NCBI RefSeq assembly: GCF_947242115.1
Contig: NC_074716.1
Location: 20,218,090 to 20,282,089 of the forward strand
DNA: 64,000 nucleotides
Source of the DNA: Biomphalaria glabrata
Taxonomy: Eukaryota > Mollusca > Gastropoda > Planorbidae
Direction: 5' to 3'
The translations under genes and the position numbers were made by a program. How positions within the stretch are numbered: the first letter of the stretch is position 1; each line of letters starts with the position of its first letter. This document shows positions 22,183 to 34,665 of the stretch, in pieces. The notes below the pieces were generated by a model that was given only the letters and a program-made list of their open reading frames with translations, did no database searches and was not told where the DNA came from.

Positions 22183-25100
22183 ATGTATGAAGAGGCTACG
22201 ATTGAAAGCTGTGCTGTAGAACGCTACTTAAAATGTGCAAAGTGTCGCAATGTTTTGAAGCACCCAACTCAGCTGTCAGCATGCCTTCACATCTTATGCT
22301 CATCCTGTTTTCATGAGCTAGAAACAACACAGATCAGTAACATCATCTGCCCTAAATGTAACCAGCAGAATGCTAGACCCAGTATTTTAAAAAGCATTGC
22401 AGGTATGGATGACACCTTTCGTAGCTACAGTCGCTGTGATTACTGTGATAAGGTAGCCCTTTGGAATTGTTTTATCTGTGCTAAATACTTTTGTGCATCT
22501 TGCCGACCCAAGCATGACAATGCCAATGGTAACAAAGGCCATCAGCTGTCACTTCTTCCACAACCCACTGTAGCATTGAACCAGAAATTGTTTGCAAATG
22601 AAAGCCCTCAAGTGAGTATGGAATCAAGACAAGCACCTCCCATATTAGAGGTTGAGGCCATTGATGGGGGCTCTATTTGCCCACTTTGCAGTGATCTTGA
22701 CTGCAAGCACTTGAAGGTTTTGGAAAAGCTTTCCAAACAGATAAGTGTTTCAGATGGCCTTTGTGAGATAGAAGGTCATGCTAATCATGGTCAACAGAAT
22801 GAGTTAAAGTTCTTCTGTCTGGCTTGCTGGAAACCAGTTTGTGGGGATTGTAGCCAAAGAGGTAATTCATCAGTAGCTATTTTTTCATTTCTATATTTTT
22901 TTTATAAATATACATTAGAATGACCTAAAAATATAACTAGTTATTAATTAAAAATAAATTCTAATGGAGAAATTTGATTCTGCTAATTGAAGTTATTTTA
23001 CACAAACACTTTTAGAATATTTTTTTTGTGTTTGTTGTTCAGGTGATCATAAGTTGCACAAAGTAAGTGATTTAGTTCATCTGAAGACGTATTTGAAGGA
23101 TTCTATTCTGAAGAGTCATTCTAAATTTACAATGTTTGATAAAAAACTAGAGTTTGACATCACAGAATATAAAGCAGTTGAAGGAAGCCTGAAGAAACAT
23201 TTAGAAGAAACTGACAATGAAATAAAAAGCAGAAAATATAAAGTATGTATTCAACTAAGTGTTTTATACCAAAAACATTACAATTTTGTTTGCTCTATAA
23301 GATATATTCATAGAAACATTTTAAGTAAAGATGTAAATCTACAAACATGCCTTAATATATCGTAGAGTATTTCTAACTTAATTTTTTTTTTCAAATTCAG
23401 ATAATAGAGGAAGCAACAGATGCCTTTAATGCTGTGGTGCAAGAAGTTGAATTGCAGGGTATGTCTTATCAAATGTATTAACCAATTTCTGAAATTCAAT
23501 AAGTTGAATTAGAGATTTGATCTTTTAAACAGCTTTTAGTTCATGAAAACAATTATCTGATACAAGAAATATGTTTAATTCTTATTAGATTTAGTTAGTC
23601 TAAAGATCTTTATATTTGTTGGATATCCTACCAACAGTTCTCAATATTACAATTATTTGAAGCCATGTCTAGATATTGGAATGCATATTAAACAACAATT
23701 TGTTTTTACAGGGAAAAACATATTTCAAGAGTATCAAGAGAAGCTTCAAAAAATTGAAAATTGTAGAAAACTGCTTAACTTGTTCCAAGGAGCTCTTGAT
23801 AAATTAAAGGTGAGAACTTTTCTTTAAAAAGAAACGCTCTCTTATTTTTGTTTTGAAGATTCAGAATGTTAGCAATTAGGATTACATGAGTTGAAGACTG
23901 AAAGACTGTGTGTGTGTTTGTTCATCATCTCATTCATTGTGTAATTAAAGACCCTTCATCTAACCATGCACCTCTCCTGACAACAATATATATGCAACAA
24001 TTTGTAATAATATTCTAATAAATGTTCTAAGAAATATCATTTTCAAATTCAATTTCTTCATCCTTCCCCTGTCTGGATCATGTTATTAAAAACATTTTAT
24101 TTGGTATTCTCTGCAGGTTGATGATAATTTGAATATCCCTCAATACAATCATGTCTTTCAATGTCAACAAGATGTAGACACATTTATAACTGATATCAAT
24201 TCCATGGTGTCTTACCTATGCAGACTGGAAGAAAGGATGTAAGATCAAATTGTACAAACAAATGTTTACATTGTTTTATGTTGTACTTTAAACAAAAAAA
24301 AAACAACAACTGAAAAGTATGAACCAGGAATGCATTTTTATGATACATTTATCTAATTAATAGGTGTATATATATTTAAACTTATTTATAATTCTTTAGA
24401 ATTATCCCTGGGTCAAAACTCCCTGAATAAAACTTCTCATAATAAAGCAACATGCACTTACTGTTTCATTATATATATATTTACAATATCAGGATATTAC
24501 AATATTAATTCTTTATGTGACTCTACTTGAAACTTTTTTTGTCACAGTCTTGTTCTTCCTGAAATTATGACAACACCAATGTTAACACTGGCTCGAGCTG
24601 GCACAGAATGGAAACATTTGAAACTAGCCTTTACAATTCCTCTTGAGGCTGAAGTTAGATTTGTTCATAGTATTGTAGTCATTGGCAGCGAGCAGTGTCT
24701 TCTAACATGCCAGGTTGTTGCTATTGACCTTTAAGATCTATCTGCATATTGTGTAGTTTAAAAACTTTGTTATTTGTACACGATGAACAGAACATTTACT
24801 TATAGACAATAAATTAGGTTTTATATTATATATATATTATATTTATTATATTCTAGTCTTAAACCAAAAGTAAGAAGATTAAATATTGTATTACTTATCT
24901 ATGTAATAAATAAGAATAATGATGAGTAGAACATAAAGAAGATAAACATAAAAACTACCTTTATTTTTTTAAAAGACTGCTTCCTTAATACAACATAGTG
25001 AGGGATAAGTTTTCTCTTAATAACTATTGAATGTTAGATTTCAACAAATGGAACAAATACTTTCAAATTTTCTATCCAAATTAAATCTAATATAGATAAA

Positions 25101-28100
25101 ATCTAGATTCTAGATCTAGAAGTTGATCTAGACTATATCTTAAGAGTGCCTGGTCATGCGGTTTGTGCGCTGGACTGTCGATTGGATTTATCGATGGTCC
25201 CGGTTTCAAACCCTGCCCGCTCCCATCCCCCGTTGTCCTGCAGGAGGTTTCGACTAGAAAGTAAACTATCTTCAACTCTGAAGGAACATCCGAAATATGT
25301 AAAACAAATAAACAATCAGAACTTTAGATCTAGTGTTAGACCTAGATGTCCATATAATGAACATACCTATAGATAATCACACAAATATACCTTCCTCTCT
25401 TGCAGAATCAGAAAATGCACTTTTCCTAGCAGCTTAAGGTGTCAGGGGTTTGATACCCGAATTGAACCAATCATTTTTTTAAATTATTTCTTTTTAATTA
25501 TTTTATTATATTTGAAGTTTAATATTGGAGGTATTGTCTTTTTAAAAAATATTTTTAAAAAAAATGTTTTACTTGTTTTCTTGTATTTTGCTAATCAGAT
25601 GGCCAATAGTGATAATGATGCTATTGTATACTACGACAGAACAAATGTAACATTTCATGATGTGAATAAAGGTAAAAGTTTTTATTTATATAGCAACAAG
25701 TTATTTTGTATTAATTTACTTTCAGCAGCTTATCTAGAACTTTTGAAAAGGGGAGGAGCAATTTTCTTTGTTGGCTTAGATAAATGTATTGTCTCACATA
25801 GGCACTTAAATTACAAGTATTTTGATATAAGTTAGGGATAAAAGAAGAGGTCCATATTAAAATTTATGTGGTGGGGACATAAAAATGATTCCCTTAAATA
25901 TGAAACCAAAAGCACTTAAGTCATTGCACCAAAGCAAAGTTTATTCAAAACATAAGCTTATTGTTATAGTACTATATTTATTCAAAACATAAGCTTATTG
26001 TTATAGTACTATATTTATTCAAAACATAAGCTTATTGTTATAGTACTATATTTATTCAAAACATAAGCTTATTGTCATAGTACTATATTTATTTAAAACA
26101 TAAGCTTATTGTTATAGTACTATTAAAAGTTGTACATTCTAAAAAAAATAAGGGTCATATAAAATATTTTGGAAAGTCAGGTGGAGAGCATTCCAAGAAT
26201 ATAAAAATTTGATTTTAAACACAATAAAGGACATGTATTTTAAATAACAGTAAGGTATAAAAATATGTATTCTAAAAAAAACATTAAGAAAAAAATTTAC
26301 TTTGAGTGAAGAAATCAGAAAAAAGGGATTGGCTTTCAAATTCCATTTGTTTAATTCATAAGTTCCTTCAAAAGCCGGTATTAAAAAAAAAAGTATTATG
26401 GATTTTCCTTCCAAATAAAAATTACACCAAAAAAAGTATTGTGATGAGTAGACAAATGGGGACATTTATGATAACCTTTGAAAAAAAAACAATCAATGAT
26501 AGATGTGTGTTCAACATCAATGAAATGAATGTCAGCTTAACTCTTATTCTCTGTCAGGCCGCTACTTAATTGCACAGACTTCCGATGGATCAATTGTTGT
26601 CTCATATTCAAAAGATCAGAAACATTATATACAATACAATGATGGTCGCTTTCTTGAAGGTAATGGGGCAGAGATGAATCTCAGATTCACAACCATTAAA
26701 GAGATGGACTATCCTGCCTATGGTATTGCAACCACCAATGATGACAAAGTTATCATTTGCTACCAAATAGCAGAAAAAAAGGTAAAACTAATTTGAAAAC
26801 ATTCATAATTAAAAATGAAGCCAATAGAAGAATTTATATTGCTACAAGAAACATTGTTAAAGATTTTCTTCCCTTTTTCAGGATGTGAATGGCATTTTAA
26901 AACTCTCATTACAAGGTAAAGTTCTGAAAGATACGTATGAGGAACCAAATTCTAATTTGCAGTGCCCTCGGTAGGTATTCCTTACATCAGTCATAGTATA
27001 GTATCTATTTTTTATTTGTTACAATTCATTGAATTTTAATTGCCTTTTTTTTTAAATTAAAGGTTTGTTTTATTTGATATAGTTATGTGACAGTCAGTAA
27101 TACAGGTGAAATAGCTGTGAGTGACTCAATTGGAAACAGTGTAGTCATACTGGATAAAGACCTGAAAGTCTGTGAAAGGTATGTAAGCTTTTATATTTTT
27201 TTGTTTATTGTGTCATATATCTGTATGATTATTTTGCTCTTAATAACTAATGAATGATAGATTTACTCTGCCCCTAAAAGTATACATTAGTTATGAATTA
27301 GTTATACTTTTTTAAAATATCTTCTAAAATTAAATTTGGTCCTGAAAATCTTTATCTTGAACAGACATGTCTTCGGGTATTTCCACATGTAGGCCATATT
27401 CAATAAAGTATTTAATAAGTAAATAGACATTCAAGAACATTTTGCACACCGTCTTCTAAGTCTAGATCTATAAGATTATCATTAGTATTTTATCAACTCT
27501 GAGCATTTTTCAAGGGAGGGAGAATAGGGGTGGGGTAAATCTATCATTCATTAACTCAAACTAGAGTTTTTCACTGTTGCTAAGTAACTAGTAATTCTTT
27601 ATACAAAGATATACATCAACTGTCTAATTTCTCAGAAAATCCTTAGAGCCGTTTTCGATAACCTTTTCCACCCACAAACCCATGAATTTGAAAGCTGAAT
27701 TGAGAAATTGTAATAATAAATTTTTTAATATTTGTAATATGATGATAAAAAGAAAAAATTAGATTTTGTAAAATTCAAATAATCAGTTACCTGATTAAAT
27801 ACATTTCAATCATATAGTATCTAAAATATTCATATGATATTAATGGTCAAAATATTAGTATTGATAATTATTTACACCATCATTTGTCTTTAGATCAGGG
27901 GTTCTCAACCTGTATGTTGCGACCTTCTTGGAGGTCGATTGTTGATTTGCCAGGATCAAAATTATGGATTTTTTTTCTATTCAATTGTGTAAAACTTAGA
28001 TTCTACAAAGTTTTTTTCATTGAAAGTTACTTTTTTTTTTTAAATTGTCATTTGAGGATAGATGTTGAAGACAATTGAATCTTTTAATTGTCGCAGCAAA

Positions 28101-30994
28101 AATATTTTTAACAGTTTAAATTAATGTAAATAAATGCATAACAAAATTTTACATCATTGCGAAATCATAGATATTATCTCTATGGTGACATAGTGATGAA
28201 ATGAAAAAAAAATTTATTCGTTAATAGTTATAATACTCCTTCATTTAATTGTCCATGTTATTGAAGGTAATATTTTCATTTTGGTATACCCTTGATAATC
28301 GATCCCGCATAAAATAATGTTAAGAAAAGATAATGTCAATTAATTTTCAGGAATTTAAAAACCCCAGTTCATCATTTATAAGGAAGTTCTAAGAGTTGAA
28401 GCTATGAAACCGAAATTATTTTAACGTCATTTTGATAACATCTGAGGTTTTTCAACAGAATACTAATTATTTTAAAGTTAAGGTTAGGGATATAAATGAT
28501 GATGATTTTAAGGCAAGTTTCTCTTTCACCAACCTCTTGAAAAAATTACAGTAGCATGTAATGTATAACTTAGTATAAGAGAAAGTTTGCTTATATTTTG
28601 GGAAAAGTGTAAGACATCTTTCACAAATATTTGTGGTGCTCCAATTTGCTACTATTTTGGTCTAGATTTCAATGTTTGGTTCTGAATAAGTCACAGAAAT
28701 TCATTATCATCATCATCATCAAACTCTATTAGAGTGAGGGCTTGAAAGGCTCAAATCCTCTCTTGCAAAAGCCCTGGACAGAAACCCTGCTGCATTGCGT
28801 AGTGCATAAATGTTGCCATACAGGTTGAGAATTTTGGGTTTCCCAGACCTGTCAAGACCGAGATCAGCAAGTCTGGGGCAGTCAAACAGAATATGAGGCA
28901 CAGAAATTCATCAGAACTCATGATTCATGGACGAATATTATTAACGAAGACACTGCTACATGAATTACAAAAAGCAATGTCAAACTTCAATGCAAGAATA
29001 TAATGCAACATGCCTCTAGTTTTCAGAAACAAATTGACCCTTCAAAATGAAACTTCAAATTGGCAAGAAAAATTGGACAAAAATAATATTTACATGTTGA
29101 CAATCTTATCTGCTCTGTATATAAATGACATTGAACCTGAAAAATGGATAATTTCTGCGAAAGAACATTTGCGCATGCATGCAGATGAAATTTCATCATA
29201 CTTTTCAAATTTACCTGGCATCCTGTTTGCACTTGCCAGAAGTCCATTCGCAGTCAAAGTTGAAGACATTCCGGAGACTGAAAGTTTATTGAATTCATTA
29301 ATAGTGATGTAGCAAAAATGATTTTTCATTAATGTCAGTTATACAAATCTGGATCAAGTGTTTGGAGTCTTATCCTGATTTGTTTGTGTTGTGCCTTCTT
29401 CAATTTCCAATAATATATTTTTTGCAAAACATGGTTTTCCAGACTGTTAGTTATAAAGTCTAAATACAGAAAAAGATTTGATTCAGAAGATGACGTCCGT
29501 TGTGATCTTTTCTTAAAGACTATCCTGACAAGTCCTGATTTGGTGAAACAAGCTTAGACTGTCGCAGCAATATTGTAGCAATGTAGTTAATTATTGCTTT
29601 GATTACTATTGGTTCTCCGTCATGCTTTTCAAATTGTCACATAAACCTACAACATGAATATGGTGAATAAGAAATAGAAGAGTAATTAAATTTAAGGCAA
29701 AGATCAAATCTCATTTATTTGTCATTTAATCATTAGGAGAAATATTTATTTCAAGAATATAATAATTTTTGTGATTAAACATAAAGCTTTGACAATGCAT
29801 ATCAGATATTTACAATGGATGTATTAGTCCATAACATTAGCAAAAGCAATTACTAATACTTATGAATGATAATAATTTTACTGTCTGGGGTCGCTGCTTA
29901 GTGTGGACTTGTGTAAGGGGTCTCCCAGCTAAAACGGTTGAGAACCACTGCTTTACATTATCTCAGTACAATTTCGGCTTCACAATAACATAAGTAGTTT
30001 TCCTCACTATAGCAAATAAAATCCAGCAGACCGTCAAAATTGGATTATACATGTCAAAAAAGGTTAATCAGCATCTAAGATTACAAACAGTTGCTAACAA
30101 GCAATAGATTAAGGGAGTAAGATCATGACTACCCCTTAATTCATCAGCAGCCAATGACTAAAAAAAAATCAGCAAGACACCTCACGCTTTGATGGGACTT
30201 GCCTACTGCAAAGACCTTCTTGATTAAAGGCAAGATTACAAGTGACAAAAAGAAACTGTAGAACCCAGTCAATAACATAAAGTATGCCTTAGAGATTCTA
30301 GCCTTATTTCACAAATAGGTCTTATATTAGAATTCTTTAAATTACAAATTGGCGCCTTCTCTAAAAAGCAATAGTTTGATAACTAACTTGTCCATTTTCT
30401 GCTTCCTTGCCCCTCAGAGTGGCATATTTGGCCATTGTTTTTCTTCATTCTCCAAGAATAGAATAGCTTAGACCAGCATTTATATTTTTTTCAGATATTC
30501 ACCCGCAAAAAAATTGGGTGTAGATTCAATGGAAACTTATAATATGCTGAAGATTGAATAAATTCAGTACTTCTCAGAATCTCTATTTTCCTAGCTCATT
30601 AACTAATTTACTGCCATACTCCATATGAGCAAATTAAACCAAAAATATCCATTTTCTTATTAATTAATTTATGAATTGTACATTTTTCAGGGTGAATCTT
30701 GGTCTTCCTAGCTCATTCATTCAGGATGGCCGTGAACCTTTGAACTCAGTATTTGGTCCATATGGTTTATGTTATGACAACTATGGACGCATCATTGTGA
30801 CTGACCCTGACAACAATTCTGTTTTACGTCTATCTCGAGACAACTTTACTCACAAATATTGCATGCAACCACTGCTGACTAAAAACTTGGAAAATGTCAA
30901 CTTCAATGATCCCCATTTGGTAGCTCTGGGGCCAGATTCTAGACTGTGGATTGTTTGCAGAGCACATGTCTTGGTTTATGATTATTGTTCTTAG
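22183..30994 (+). CDS. TRIM-NHL-like protein: RING, B-box, coiled coil, beta-propeller (11 exons)
   Basis: Coding exons: 22183-22861, 23043-23242, 23401-23458, 23712-23809, 24117-24238, 24548-24713, 25599-25671, 26558-26781, 26882-26970, 27083-27178 and 30691-30994; the total is 2109 nt (702 aa plus stop) and all phases agree. A C3HC4 RING uses C18, C21, C34, H36, C39, C42, C56 and C59. A B-box1-like cluster follows (about 84-125, CDYCDKVALWNC...CASC), then a B-box2-like cluster whose last histidines are supplied by exon 2 (FCLACWKPVCGDC, then DHKLH). Exons 2-5 are coiled-coil-like. Exons 6-11 form blades of an NHL-type propeller, for example YGLCYDNYGRIIVTDPDNNS in the last exon. Such proteins are usually RING E3 ubiquitin ligases, some binding RNA through the propeller; the target here is unknown. 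The donor after exon 6 (CAG/GTTGTT) is weak. Intron 10 is 3.5 kb and holds a hAT element. A filamin domain is not evident, so orthology to TRIM2, TRIM3, TRIM32 or TRIM71 is left open. Confidence 0.9.
25146..25313 (+). mobile_element. tRNA-derived SINE
   Basis: The head has an A-box-like TGCGGTTTGTGCGCTGGACT and a B-box-like GGTCCCGGTTTCAAACCCTG, followed by a tRNA-unrelated body (CTCCCATCCCCCGTTGTCCT, then GAAGGAACATCCGAAATATG) and an A-rich AAACAAATAAAC tail. It sits in intron 6 of the TRIM-like gene. A 3' fragment of the same family occurs at 12896-12980. The head is too diverged to be a working tRNA gene. Confidence 0.85.
25940..26123. repeat. 37-bp tandem repeat, 5 copies
   Basis: TTTATTCAAAACATAAGCTT followed by ATTGTTATAGTACTATA repeats five times with one or two changes, in intron 7 of the TRIM-like gene. 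Confidence 0.95.
27896..29950 (+). mobile_element. hAT transposon (ZBED5-like), decayed, in intron 10 of the TRIM-like gene
   Basis: The left end CAGGGGTTCTCAACCTG and the right end CGGTTGAGAACCACTG are inverted repeats typical of hAT elements. Flanking 8-mers CTTTAGAT (27888-27895) and CTTTACAT (29951-29958) differ at one base, as expected of a hAT target duplication. The plus strand encodes fragments of a transposase: RNKLTLQNETSNWQEKLDKN and the following helix-rich segment at 29010-29312, then a C-terminal dimerisation block near 29440-29555 including KYRKRFDSEDDVRCDLFL. Several stops and frame changes break it, and the 5' part of the gene is not recognisable. A LINE fragment interrupts it at 28705-28898. 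Confidence 0.9.
28705..28898 (-). mobile_element. I-clade-like LINE 3' fragment with perfect 13-bp target duplication
   Basis: CACAGAAATTCAT occurs at 28692-28704 and again at 28899-28911. Between them, the minus strand encodes PHILFDCPRLADLGLDRSGK and FLSRAFAREDLSLSS, the C-terminal tail found downstream of RNase H in many I-group LINEs, and ends in a (GAT)n tail. The insertion lies inside the hAT element and is therefore younger. Confidence 0.88.
29951..30690. other. Remainder of intron 10 of the TRIM-like gene
   Basis: AT-rich sequence ending in the acceptor CATTTTTCAG at 30690. No repeat or exon seen. Confidence 0.5.
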
Positions 30995-31720
30995 CTCACA
31001 TTACATTATTTTGTATTTTTACTAATGAATGCATTTACCTTTAATTATCTTCTTTATTTTCCTATCTTCTGTTATGCTATTATTATTGTTAAAAATCTCT
31101 TTGTGTTCAATTTTACTTTGGTATACAATTTTTATCAGTACATCTTTGATGTAACTTGTTTAGTTTGATGAAGTATTCATTGCATGTTATGTACAGTGTT
31201 TACAACTGCAGTGTAATTTGAAAAATAAGGGACTTGATTTTTAAGATGATTTTTTTTGTGTTTAAAATACTGTAAATCTATGCATTCAGCATTACTCCTG
31301 TGTTAGTTCTGGTTGGGGTATGTAACACATGGACTGTAATCAGACAACATAAACAATGTTAGTAATGTTAGATTTGAAAACTTTCTATGTAATCACTGGA
31401 TATGAGAACAATGAAATCTAGGATAAAATATTCAATTTGGTTCAATGTACTACATATGTTTCTTAGTTTTATGAATTAGCTGAAGACCTGAAAAAATGTT
31501 CAATTCATATTTGTAAATTGAAACCTACAACATTTCACTCTCCCATTTTAATTTTTTTTTTATTTAAAAAAAAGCTTTTTAGTCACGCATTTTTAGCACA
31601 AAAACTTGCACACATAATCATTGTATTGGTTTTATCAGTACAATGTATATTTACCTTTTGACATTTTAAACAATTCCTAAATGTAAGTAGTGTAACTTAA
31701 AAAAAAAAACACCTTTACTA

Positions 31721-31777
<57 letters not shown>

Positions 31778-32980
31778 ATGGAGAATACTACAGATATTAG
31801 GCCTACACACTATATTTGTAATATGTACATAACATACATTCTGCATTTGTCATACCAACAGATTAAAAACCTGTTACGTCTTCAGTTTAGCCAAGTTTGC
31901 ATCTTTGTACATCAAAATGCTACATTGTGGAATGACTTCATTTAATGTAAATTTTAGCTGAAAGCAATTAGTCTTTGTAACTAAAAAACTAGTGTTTGAA
32001 AGTGGTGAACTGCTTCATATTAATTTATTTATTACAAATTTGTACTCCTCAAATTCAACTATTATGAAATAGACCCTTATCAAAAGTCTTTTGTAACTTA
32101 TTTGACTTAATTGTGCTAGATATTTGAAGCAAAACTATTGATCATTTAGGCAGGGCTCATATTATTACTTTTAATAAGAATATTGAGTACCATCAATGGA
32201 ATGTTTATCATCATTGTACAAAACTTATTTAATTATCAATTACTGCCTTAATCAGGCCAATATCATTCCAATTTGGTTTCTTTCTTAATTGCTAATATTC
32301 TCAATTCCACAATCATCAGTTGCTATGAAAACTTGATAAATAACTTATTATTTTTAAAAATCTTTATGGACAACAGAAGTATGTATGTGGGGGGCTTATT
32401 GTGTAAGTGGATGTCCCTTTAAGGCTCAGGTAGGTCTTAATTCAATTACAATAAACATTCACTATTTCCTCTCAATATGACAATATGCAAGAAAAAAAAC
32501 ATTTTAAATCACACACACATCAACTTGTGTATAAACATGTTACTGCTTGAATCAGACTCCTGTTCACTACTGGTAATCTTTCGTTGGTACGATGGTTATG
32601 CAAACACACCTGTGATGTATTCTCTGTTTAACATTTTGTTTTATTTCAACAAACAAATTTATTCTCTCATTGTAGTCCTTTCTTATTTTAAGAACATAAT
32701 GTTTTCAAAGTGGCATTGTAACAAAACTATTTTCAAACCAGAATGTAACCTACATCTGTTTGCTTAGTTTAAAAAAAACACTAGATGAATGTAGATTCTA
32801 ATTCAAGTGAAGCAATTGTAAAAAATTCTCTAAAAAAAAATATCTTTCAAAAAGTGTACATTTGTTTTTTGTTTTTCAACATCATAATTAGGGCCTCATT
32901 TGTTCGGGAAGCGACTATGGATCATCTCATAGATTATGTTGTTTGTATATCATTGAGAGAGTGTGTGTAAGTAAAACTAC
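30995..32980 (+). other. 3' untranslated and downstream region of the TRIM-like gene
   Basis: No further coding exon is seen. An (AT)n tract lies at about 31721-31773. Several poly-A signal-like hexamers exist, including AATAAA at 32450-32455; which one is used cannot be decided. A short open frame at 32477-32767 has no recognised relatives. Confidence 0.45.
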
Positions 32981-32984
32981 TGTA

Positions 32985-34045
32985 TTTCTCTACTAGACCA
33001 CATTGACAGTGTTAGCAGGAATACTATGTCTACTAGACCACATTGACAGAGTGTTAGCACGAATACTATGTCTACTAGACCCCATTGATAGAGTGTTAGC
33101 AGGAATACTGTCTCTACTAGACCACATTGACAGTGTTAGCAGGAATACTATGTCTACTAGACCACATTGACAAAGTGTTAGCAGGAATACTGTCTCTACT
33201 AGACCCCATTGACAGAGTGTTAGCAGGAATACTATGTCTACTAGACCCCATTGACAGAGTGTTAGCAGGAATACTGTCTCTACTAGACCACATTGACAGA
33301 GTGTTAGCAGGAATACTGTCTCTACTAGACCACATTGACAGAGTGTTAGCAGGAATACTGTCTCTACTAGACCACATTGACAGAGTGTTAGCAAGAATAC
33401 TGTCTCTACTAGACCACATTGACAGAGTGTTAGCAGGAATACTGTCTCTACTAGACCCCATTGACAGATTGTTAGCAGGAATTCTGTCTCTACTAGACCA
33501 CATTGACAGAGTGTTAGCAGGAATACTGTATGTCTCTACTAGAAGACATTGAAAGAGAGCAGGAATACTGTATTTCTCTACTAGAAGACACTGACAGTGT
33601 ATGTAGGAATATTGTATGTATCTACTAGACCACATTGACAGAGTGTTAGCATGTTAGCAGGAATACTGTATTTCTCTACTAGAAGACATTGACAGAATGT
33701 TAGCAGGCATACTGTATTTCTCTACTAGACCACATTGACAAGAGTGCAAGTAGGAATACTGTATTTCTCTACTAGAAGACATTAACAGAGTGTTAGCAGG
33801 AATACTGTATGTCTACTAGAAGACATTGACAGTGTAAGTAGGAATACTGTATGTCTACTAGAAGACATTGACAGTGTAAGTAGGAATACTGTATGTCTCT
33901 ACTAGACCACATTGACAGAGTGTTAGCAGGAATACTGTATGTCTCTACTAGACCACATTGACAAAGTGTAAGTAGGAATACTGTATTTCTCTACTAGACC
34001 ACATTGACAAAGTGTAAGTAGGAATACTGTATTTCTCTACTAGAC
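32985..34045. repeat. 42-bp minisatellite, about 25 copies
   Basis: Units contain CTACTAGACCACATTGACAG followed by AGTGTTAGCAGGAATACTGT. The first part is regular at about 42 bp, so frames stay open on both strands (repeating LLDHIDRVLAGIL on the plus strand). The later part, from about 33530, has variable unit lengths. The array separates the two convergent genes. Confidence 0.93.
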
Positions 34046-34650
34046 TGTAACTAAAACATCCTCCAGTATTGCCATTTTTGTTTCATATAATTTTGTCTTC
34101 AATGGGTCTCGTTTTGAATAACTAGATGAGGGTTTCCCTAATTTTTTGTGCAACAAAACATATTGCACTACAGAAATTGTAGCAGAACACATTGAACATT
34201 CAGAAACTGTAGCTAAACACTTGCATTATCTTTTAGGTTGAATAATTCTCCACTTTTAAAATGAAGTAAAAAATTAATGTATAATTTGTTAAATTATAAT
34301 TTGTTAAAATATAAGTAGTGTTTCTCAAACTTTTAATTTGAGCAAAGTCATTTAAATGAAAAGACTGATTTTTTGTTTTTCTTTAAAAAATATATATAAC
34401 ATTTACTAATCTTTTATCTTTAAAAAAAAAAGATTAAGTGCTATTTAGAAAGTATAGCCAAATTTGTGAACAAATCCATATGGATTGACTAAGCAGAACA
34501 GATCAGCCAGTTTTGTACAATGGACATCTCTAATCAATGGGATATCTTATTTGTAGGTCAGGTTATGTTCTTTGAAAACCTGTCAATCTTCACTATCATA
34601 ATGTGTGTCTGAATATAATGTTACTAATAAGATATGTATTTTTGAAATAG
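34046..34650. other. Intergenic sequence between the minisatellite and PDSS2
   Basis: AT-rich. AGTGTTTCTCAAACTTTTAA near 34317 resembles a worn hAT end, without a partner. No gene recognised. Confidence 0.35.
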
Positions 34651-34656
34651 TTTATT
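34651..34656 (-). promoter_or_regulatory. Candidate poly-A signal for PDSS2
   Basis: AATAAA on the minus strand begins 10 bases after the TGA of PDSS2 (34668-34666). If used, the 3' UTR would be only a few tens of bases. Confidence 0.45.
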
Positions 34657-34665
34657 TGAAGCATT

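Noticed and set aside
25146-25230. A functional tRNA gene
   Set aside because: A- and B-box-like sequences are present but the cloverleaf is eroded, and the head is followed by a SINE body and A-rich tail found again at 12896.
32993-33635. Open frames of 133-172 codons on both strands
   Set aside because: The 42-bp minisatellite keeps several frames open at once on both strands, the mark of a repeat and not of a gene.
34317-34345. A further hAT element next to PDSS2
   Set aside because: Only one end-like sequence (AGTGTTTCTCAAACTTTTAA) is visible, without a partner, transposase or target duplication.
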